In this document: in pieces, positions 58,883 through 64,000 of the stretch
Layout of the letters: each line of letters starts with the position of its first letter
Numbering within the stretch: the stretch's first letter is position 1
Assembly: GCA_947440575.1 (NCBI GenBank)
Contig: CANETF010000002.1
Span: 1-64,000, forward strand
Direction of reading: 5' to 3'
DNA from: Verrucomicrobiaceae bacterium
Lineage (GTDB): Bacteria > Verrucomicrobiota > Verrucomicrobiia > Verrucomicrobiales > Verrucomicrobiaceae
Length of the DNA: 64,000 nucleotides
Position numbers and translations under genes: made by a program
The notes under the pieces: generated by a model
The model's database searches: none
What the model saw: the letters and a program-made list of their open reading frames with translations, nothing else
What the model was told of the DNA's origin: nothing

Positions 58883-59070
58883 CCGCAAAACCTTGATTCG
58901 GCCTTTCGATTCGATTGCAGTTTTTGCGATTCTTTGCTGAAAACGCATGAGATTGTTTGCATTTACGAAATTATTGTCTAGGGATCCCCATCCGTCCGAC
59001 TGGTCTCAATCAGTCATCCTGGCGGTAGTGCCACACAGACACGAACCCTAACAAAGATAGATCCACAAAT

Positions 59071-59193
59071 ATGAAAACCACCCTACTGCTCCTCACAGCT
59101 GTCGTTCTTGCCGCTGGCTTTACCTCCTGCGCTTCCAAGAACCAAACCCCTCCACCACCAATGGTGGACATGGGCACGAAGTCCTACAAGTAA
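59071..59193 (+). CDS. Short lipoprotein (40 aa)
   Basis: A 40-residue frame: signal peptide MKTTLLLLTAVVLAAGFTSC with a lipobox-type Cys, then ASKNQTPPPPMVDMGTKSYK. It is followed eight bases later by a strong terminator, so it looks like a complete single-gene transcript. Small size makes function unpredictable; such lipoproteins often act in envelope stress or as entericidin-like peptides. Confidence 0.7.
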   Translation: MKTTLLLLTAVVLAAGFTSCASKNQTPPPPMVDMGTKSYK

Positions 59194-59200
59194 GATCTTG

Positions 59201-59230
59201 GGGCCTGGGTTTATCCCAGGCCCTTTTCCT
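59201..59230 (+). terminator. Rho-independent terminator
   Basis: GGGCCTGGG (59201-59209) pairs with CCCAGGCCC (59215-59223) and is followed by TTTTCCTTTT. Confidence 0.92.
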
Positions 59231-59261
59231 TTTCACCTTGCCAACCAACTCCTTTCCTTTC

Positions 59262-59402
59262 ATGACTCGCTTCCTTACCCTCGCCCTCGCCGCAGCATCT
59301 CTCTCCCTCGCTTCCTGCTCCAGTTGCAAAACATGCGACGCCAGCAAAGCTAAAAAAGAGTGCGCCACCTGCACTTCCTGCGAAACCGCGAAAAAGCAGT
59401 AA
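59262..59402 (+). CDS. Cys-rich short lipoprotein (46 aa)
   Basis: A 46-residue frame: signal ALAAASLSLASC with lipobox Cys, then SSCKTCDASKAKKECATCTSC with six Cys in all. CxxC pairs (CKTC, CATC, CTSC overlapping) suggest metal binding or disulfides. It follows the first small lipoprotein by 68 bases and has its own terminator. Function unknown. Confidence 0.7.
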   Translation: MTRFLTLALAAASLSLASCSSCKTCDASKAKKECATCTSCETAKKQ

Positions 59403-59452
59403 CACTTCTTGGCGAAGTCTTGAATGAGGCCTCCGGCCCTCACTTCTTCATT

Positions 59453-59490
59453 TTAAACCGCCTTCCCGCTCGTTGGGAACGCGGTTTTTT
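59453..59490 (+). terminator. Rho-independent terminator
   Basis: AAACCGCcTTCCC (59455-59467) pairs with GGGAAcGCGGTTT (59475-59487) around GCTCGTT, followed by TTTATT. It ends the Cys-rich lipoprotein transcript. Confidence 0.88.
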
Positions 59491-59558
59491 ATTCGCTTTA
59501 TCTCACCCGCTGAGACCATTCTTGAGCCCCCACCTTTTTCCTCTATCCTTCGGCAACC

Positions 59559-61709
59559 ATGTCTCCAAACCGCTACTGCCATTTTCTAGTCCCTCTTGTA
59601 TGGCTTAGCAGCATCTTCTTGTCGTCGTGCAAAGATGCGACGGTTCAAAGCACCGGTTCTCCCGAAGCCCCGCAGTCCCAGCCAGCGACCCCGCCCACCG
59701 ATGCCCTCTCACGCCGCGTCGAATCTCTCACCGGTGCCCACACCAAAGCCGTCTGGTCGCATCACATCGGCACCGGCACTCCCGACCCCTTTTGCAACGG
59801 TGCCAGCCACCAACTCCAAGGCCTCGACACGCAAGATGGCAAAGGCGTGCGCACCTTGTTGTCCCAAAAAAGCAACTACTCCCGTCCCCTCATCACCCCA
59901 GACGGCAAATCCATCCTCTACACTCGCAAAATCGTCAGTCGCCCCAAAAAAGAGGAAGACACTAAAGTCTTCGATATGACCATCATGATCACCGATTGGC
60001 AGGGCACCGCACCAAAAGAACTCGCCATCGGCTATGCTCTCGATGTCTGGCGCGATCCAAACAATCACAAACTCTGGGTCTACGCTGCCCAAGACGTCCC
60101 ACCCACCCACCGCACCTCCTGGGCCGCCAAAAAACTCATCCGTTTCCCCCTCGATTCCCCATCTCAAATCGAAACCGTCTGGGACCAGACCGAAATCTCT
60201 CCCGACAACACTCAACTCTCCGCCGACGGCCACCGCGCCAGCGGCCAAGCTCCCTGGCCTCACGGCGGTCAATACCTCTTCGCGCCTCAATCCAATAGCT
60301 TTATGCCCACGGTCACCGGTTGCTGGTCAGGCATGGCTCCGGACAACAGCTACCTTTCCTGGATGCTCGACGGCAACCATCGCATGGTTACCCTCTTCAC
60401 CTCCTCTCCCGAACCAAAAACTTGGACCCTGAAATTCAGTGAAATCGCAGGCCTCGAGAAGGGAGAAATCTATCACCCTCGCTGGTCCAATCATGCCCAG
60501 TTCGTCGCCCTCACCGGCCCCTATATCGCCGAACACGGCGGTGAAGGCAGCATCATCAGCAAAGGGGGGCGCACCGCCGAAGTCATCATCGCCAAACTCA
60601 ATGCAGCTGTCACTGGATTCGAGGGCAGTGTCACCCTCACCCAAAATCAAAACACCGATGCCTATCCCGATGTCTGGATCGCCAATGGCGAATCAGCCCT
60701 TCTCTCGAACTTCCCCCAAAGCGTTGCCGCCTCAAAAAGCACCCAAGCCTGGCCCACCGACACCACCCACTTAGCCTTCCTCTGGGAAGCCCTCGGCAAA
60801 CCCAACCAAATCAATCTCCCCGACGGCAAAAACCTCGAATGCTATGCCGAACCCGAAGGCACAGCTTTGTTCGGCCCCCAACTCGACATGCAACTCACCT
60901 CCGGCACCTTCAAACCGAACGCACTCGCTCAAACCCAAATCTCAAAGGCACTAGCCGACGCCCCATCCTGGACTCTGGAAGCCACCCTGCTTCCCCCAAG
61001 CTTGCCCCATGCCCAATCCGCTCTAACAGGCTCGCTCATGAGCCTGCCAGGAAGAAACATCAGTCTCAATGACGGCAAACTCACCATCAACGACACCGAC
61101 CTTGACCATGCCCCCCTCGCACTCCCCTGCCACCTCGCCTTCCGCAATGAAGGAGCCCAACTCACTCTCTTGATCAACGGCACCGCCCTCCCTCCAATCA
61201 CCATCCCCGCCCTGCCAGATGCATCCACCACCCAGTTCGGCGGAAACTCACTTCCCGTCGGACTTTTAGGCATCGCTCTCCACACCATCGCCCTCCCTGA
61301 CAGTGCGATCCAGTCCAGCCATCGCCTATGGCAGCCACGCATCACCAAAGCTCTCTCCCAAACTCCCCCTCGAGTCCGTCTCCGCGCCAAACTCGTCGAA
61401 ACCACTGGCGTCCCCACCCCCGAAGGCATCGACCCTTACACCCGCGCCATGATCGCCTGCGTTTACGATGTCGAACAAGTCCTCGCAGGCACCTACGAGG
61501 CAAAGCAAATCCTCGTCTGCCACTGGGCCCTCATGGACCGCAAACCCTGCTCCGGCTTTCCTCGCAAACCAGGCGATTCCTTCGAACTCCTCGTCGAACC
61601 TCTTGACCTAAAACTTCATCACCCCGAACTCGAAGGCCAGCGTGTCCTTGATGATACCACTGCCTTCGATCTCGAAAAATGGTACGACATCGCTTCACCC
61701 AAGCTCTAG
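59559..61709 (+). CDS. Large lipoprotein with propeller-like repeats
   Basis: A 716-residue protein with signal and lipobox IFLSSC (Cys about residue 24). The middle (about 60-370) has TolB/WD40-like strands, for example SRPLITPDGKSILYTRK, the VWRDPNNHKLWVYAAQD turn and YPDVWIANGESALLSNFP, hinting at a beta-propeller. Residues about 450-600 hold a concanavalin-like jelly roll (LTSGTFKPNALAQTQISKAL, FNRNEGAQLTLLINGTALP type). The C-terminal part has RVRLRAKLVETTGVPTPEG. No catalytic site is evident; likely a surface or periplasmic binding protein. The TAG stop is the first three bases of the repeat element that follows. Confidence 0.75.
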   Translation: MSPNRYCHFLVPLVWLSSIFLSSCKDATVQSTGSPEAPQSQPATPPTDALSRRVESLTGAHTKAVWSHHIGTGTPDPFCNGASHQLQGLDTQDGKGVRTLLSQKSNYSRPLITPDGKSILYTRKIVSRPKKEEDTKVFDMTIMITDWQGTAPKELAIGYALDVWRDPNNHKLWVYAAQDVPPTHRTSWAAKKLIRFPLDSPSQIETVWDQTEISPDNTQLSADGHRASGQAPWPHGGQYLFAPQSNSFMPTVTGCWSGMAPDNSYLSWMLDGNHRMVTLFTSSPEPKTWTLKFSEIAGLEKGEIYHPRWSNHAQFVALTGPYIAEHGGEGSIISKGGRTAEVIIAKLNAAVTGFEGSVTLTQNQNTDAYPDVWIANGESALLSNFPQSVAASKSTQAWPTDTTHLAFLWEALGKPNQINLPDGKNLECYAEPEGTALFGPQLDMQLTSGTFKPNALAQTQISKALADAPSWTLEATLLPPSLPHAQSALTGSLMSLPGRNISLNDGKLTINDTDLDHAPLALPCHLAFRNEGAQLTLLINGTALPPITIPALPDASTTQFGGNSLPVGLLGIALHTIALPDSAIQSSHRLWQPRITKALSQTPPRVRLRAKLVETTGVPTPEGIDPYTRAMIACVYDVEQVLAGTYEAKQILVCHWALMDRKPCSGFPRKPGDSFELLVEPLDLKLHHPELEGQRVLDDTTAFDLEKWYDIASPKL

Positions 61710-61887
61710 CCTGACCTATTCCTGAAAGTCGTCGCGAGACGCAGCGAAAGCCCGAATTGGCAAGGCGGGCGCCGTTTTGAAAGACGGAGTGTATCGGTGG
61801 ATACTCGACGACTTTCAAAACAAGCCCAACGCCGCTAATGCGGGCATGCAGCCAGTCGCAGTAGAGTTTCATGAATAGGTCAGGCTA
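61707..61887. repeat. 181-bp element with 15-bp terminal inverted repeats
   Basis: TAGCCTGACCTATTC (61707-61721) and GAATAGGTCAGGCTA (61873-61887) are perfect inverted repeats. Pairing continues inward with mismatches. Inside is a second stem: GTTTTGAAAG and CTTTCAAAAC around a GAGTGTATC/GATACTC hairpin (about 61772-61825), plus a GGCAAGG segment as in the element at 40496-40599. It codes for nothing. It may be a MITE-like remnant or a long bidirectional terminator/REP element between convergent genes. The stop codon of the upstream gene is inside its left arm. Confidence 0.75.
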
Positions 61888-62064
61888 AAGCATTTTAAGA
61901 AAAGAGGTGGCCGTTGATTTGGGAGCGCCGGAGGTGGAGATGGGCCGTTGGCAGCGCCGGGGCATATGAGTGCATACGTCCCAAGCTGACGACGGTCCAG
62001 ATCCGCCTCCGCCGCCCCAAAGGTGCGGCTACAGTTTTGCTTAAACTGCACTAACCCGCCTCAT
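61888..62064. other. Short gap after the inverted-repeat element
   Basis: No supported gene. Together with the 181-bp element it makes a 355-base gap between convergent genes. GC-rich motifs such as GCGGCGGAGGCGG-like runs on the minus strand may be the remains of a dispersed repeat. Confidence 0.4.
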
Positions 62065-63363
62065 TCAGTTACTCGCGCTACTCGTCCCACCGTTTTTCAT
62101 CTCCCCCTCAAATTCGACCTCGATCCCCTCCTTCTTGAGCCCCTTCTTCACATCAACCGCCAATTGCTCATAAGTTCGATCACGCAGCAAATGCTTCTTC
62201 GCTAAGGCACTCTCGTCCACCTCATTTCCCGCGGCTTCAATCGCCCGCAAATACGCAATAATATTCGCCGCATCTCCATTGCCATCCTGATGATAGAAAT
62301 AATAGGTCAGGAGACCAGCCGATCCATAGTTCTGAGTTGCCTGTGTCGCCCCAGTCACATTGGCCACCTGCACGGGCCGCACCAACGCAGCTGACCACTC
62401 CGCCGACTCGATCTCCATCAACTCCTTCAAGTCCAGCATCTTGAACGGTGTCGTCTGCCACAGATTGCACCGCGTCGTGTAGTCCTCCAAACGCTGCCTC
62501 AATCCCGATAGCGAAAACCGCCCGCTCGTGTTGTACTCCAGGATCTCCGCATACTCCGCACTCCCCTCCGTATACCACGTCGGCAAAAACCTCAGCCAGT
62601 GGTTCATCATCTGATGCGTGATCTCATGAATCAATGTCGCATTGTCATCGTCGCCCGTCTTATCGAGAGACACCCGGCTCCCCACCATCTTCACCCCCAA
62701 GCTCTTCAATGGCACCTTCAACGCCTTGTCCCCCCTCGAGTAAACTCCCGCCGAACCCTCCGCCCCGCCATTTGCAAAATAGTCGTCCGCATTCGTATAC
62801 AACCGAGCCTGAAAAAACTCCCTCAACGGCTCCGGCTTCGGCTTCAAATCCAGCGGCAGCTTGCAGTTCAGCAAATAAGTCGCCTCAAACATGCGCCCAA
62901 ATTCCCGCACTACATTCGCTCCCAATTTTGAGTCACAAATGAACTCATAATGCGGCGACCGATAAACAAACTCCTTCTTCTCCGCATCCTCCTTCACCGT
63001 CACCACCTCCGGCTTGTCATCCAACCCCACCGAACGCGGCCACACTTTCTCGGCCACCGGCTGCCCCGTCGCAACGACACCTGCCGCCGGAGTTGTCTTC
63101 TCACCAGCCGCCTTTGCCCAAGCCTGATCTTCCGCCGAAAGCCTCGACAGCGGCACCACAAAGGCCGCTCCATTGCTGCTCTTGATCTTCACACTCTCAC
63201 CTTCCAGCCCCACAAACGCGGCCTCAATCACCTTCCCATCTGCACTCGTCCACTTCCGCATCCCTCCCGTCTCTTGCGCGTTCAAACCACAGGTGCCAAC
63301 AGCCCCTAACACGAACCAACACAAAGTCCGCTTCAAGCCTCTCAAAATCCAAAGATTTTTCAT
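62065..63363 (-). CDS. SHD1-domain protein with HExxH peptidase-like domain
   Basis: The ATG at 63363 gives 432 residues: signal peptide (CWFVLGAVGTCGLNA, cut before QET), then an SHD1-type domain (RKWTSADGKVIEAAFVGLEG and VVPLSRLSAEDQ), a common planctomycete/verrucomicrobial exported module. After a Thr/Ala-rich linker comes an alpha/beta domain with LIHEITHQMMNHWL, a gluzincin-type HExxH, and TWYTEGSAEYAEILEY with the Glu third ligand nearby. It is probably a periplasmic metallopeptidase of the DUF1570 kind. The longer frame start is unlikely. Confidence 0.8.
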   Translation of the reverse strand: MKNLWILRGLKRTLCWFVLGAVGTCGLNAQETGGMRKWTSADGKVIEAAFVGLEGESVKIKSSNGAAFVVPLSRLSAEDQAWAKAAGEKTTPAAGVVATGQPVAEKVWPRSVGLDDKPEVVTVKEDAEKKEFVYRSPHYEFICDSKLGANVVREFGRMFEATYLLNCKLPLDLKPKPEPLREFFQARLYTNADDYFANGGAEGSAGVYSRGDKALKVPLKSLGVKMVGSRVSLDKTGDDDNATLIHEITHQMMNHWLRFLPTWYTEGSAEYAEILEYNTSGRFSLSGLRQRLEDYTTRCNLWQTTPFKMLDLKELMEIESAEWSAALVRPVQVANVTGATQATQNYGSAGLLTYYFYHQDGNGDAANIIAYLRAIEAAGNEVDESALAKKHLLRDRTYEQLAVDVKKGLKKEGIEVEFEGEMKNGGTSSASN

Positions 63364-63477
63364 GTCGTAAATCCTAGGATTTTGCAGACCAAAGGGCAAG
63401 CCTCCCTTGCATCCTCTCCACACTCGCGCCAAAATTCGCCAGACTATCCACTAGCGACCGTATCCCTTTCCCCAACC

Positions 63478-64000
63478 ATGCAGACTCCACGCATCCTCTT
63501 CACCTGCCTCCTGCTCGCCGCTTCCTCCCACGCAGCCGACTTCACCGCTGCCGTTACCACTTCTCTTTCCTCCGCCCCAAAAGGCCAATCCGCCGTCCCC
63601 GGTGCTGTCCCTCCCTGGCGCTTTGTCATCAAAGAACTCTCCCACCTCTCCAAGGGCGACCTCGCCCAGGCCGCCGACCTCACCCAACTCAACATCGAAG
63701 GCACCGACCCTCTTCCCATCATCCAGGAATACGCCTCCGCCCTCAAAGTCCTCGGCGTCGACCTCCTCCTCGTCCCCGTCCCCACCAAAGCCTCCATTTA
63801 CCCCGACAAACTCGCCCTCGACCTCACCCCCGCCGACGCCACCTCCCAAAAAGCCTTCCTCGACAAAATCGCCTCCACCGGCATCCAAGTCACTGACCTC
63901 GAAACCCTCTTCCTCCAGCATCGCATCGACCACCCGGAAGAATCCCTCTTCTGCGCCACCGACTCCCATTGGTCCCCCCTGGGTGCCGAACTCGCCGCCA
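63478..64000 (+). CDS. AlgJ/AlgX-like SGNH acetyltransferase, 3' end beyond window
   Basis: ATG at 63478 with signal peptide (LFTCLLLAASSHA, cut before ADF); 174 codons are visible. LKVLGVDLLLVPVPTKASIYPDK is the strand-turn block of alginate acetylation proteins AlgJ and AlgX, and FCATDSHWSPLGAELAA is the D-x-H-W-(S/T)-P-x-G active-site motif with the catalytic His and Asp. It would acetylate a polysaccharide in the periplasm. The rest lies beyond 64000, so partners cannot be checked. Confidence 0.8.
   Translation, partial: MQTPRILFTCLLLAASSHAADFTAAVTTSLSSAPKGQSAVPGAVPPWRFVIKELSHLSKGDLAQAADLTQLNIEGTDPLPIIQEYASALKVLGVDLLLVPVPTKASIYPDKLALDLTPADATSQKAFLDKIASTGIQVTDLETLFLQHRIDHPEESLFCATDSHWSPLGAELAA

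Noticed and set aside
61869-62051. Short minus-strand frame in the gap after the 181-bp element
   Set aside because: Sixty codons with no start signal, no domain and overlap with a repeat element; not supported as a gene.

Overview
The window is GC-rich, densely coded bacterial DNA with a verrucomicrobial (Verrucomicrobiota) character. The main reason is a minus-strand operon (11940-19155) whose five products match in order, size and motifs the Amuc_1102-Amuc_1098 pilus-like cluster of Akkermansia: a small exported protein, a PilM/PilN-like protein, an Amuc_1100-like protein, a one-pass protein and a secretin. An SHD1-domain metallopeptidase-like protein, small lipoproteins and many dispersed short repeats fit the same group. 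Assignment is by pattern recognition only; no database was searched.

Layout. 1-6579: surface polysaccharide genes (GT2, GT4, WecA-like phosphosugar transferase, O-antigen ligase/polymerase with TPR tail), riddled with 7-bp tandem repeats both between and inside genes. 6941-8308: a degenerate NtrC-type regulator. 8382-11616: rnd-rho-coaE, overlapping head to tail. 11940-19155: the pilus-like operon. 19562-31391: sugar-binding lipoprotein, NlpC/P60-like protein, GpgS-like glycosyltransferase, pssA, M3 oligopeptidase, histone H1-like protein, a degenerate kinase, then zwf and opcA separated by a toxin-antitoxin pair and a membrane protein, with a decayed copy of the opcA start between them. 31410-43507: rph, cysteine desulfurase, ABC exporter, PQQ-propeller protein, secreted Gfo/Idh protein, HtrA, lptF, ftsB-like, eno.

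43687-45847 is a TPP riboswitch and thiC. Immediately downstream lies the main accessory region (45848-51898): two further copies of the thiC 3' end (45954-46155 and 49356-49391) bracket a truncated cytosine methyltransferase, an HNH nuclease with an overlapping XRE controller and inverted-repeat operator, an HNH-like protein, a broken DUF1016-like nuclease and a membrane-anchored DUF4760-like protein. Phd/RelE and VapBC modules follow. This looks like a decayed restriction/defence island built at the 3' end of thiC.

51992-64000 returns to ordinary genes: nitronate monooxygenase and nitroreductase with a divergent HxlR regulator, a membrane protein gene broken by one amber codon, pyrC, trmO, a phosphotransferase, a TVP38-like protein, small lipoproteins, a large lipoprotein, a 181-bp element with perfect 15-bp terminal inverted repeats, an SHD1/HExxH protein and the start of an AlgJ/AlgX-like protein. 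No tRNA, rRNA, CRISPR array or intact transposase was seen.
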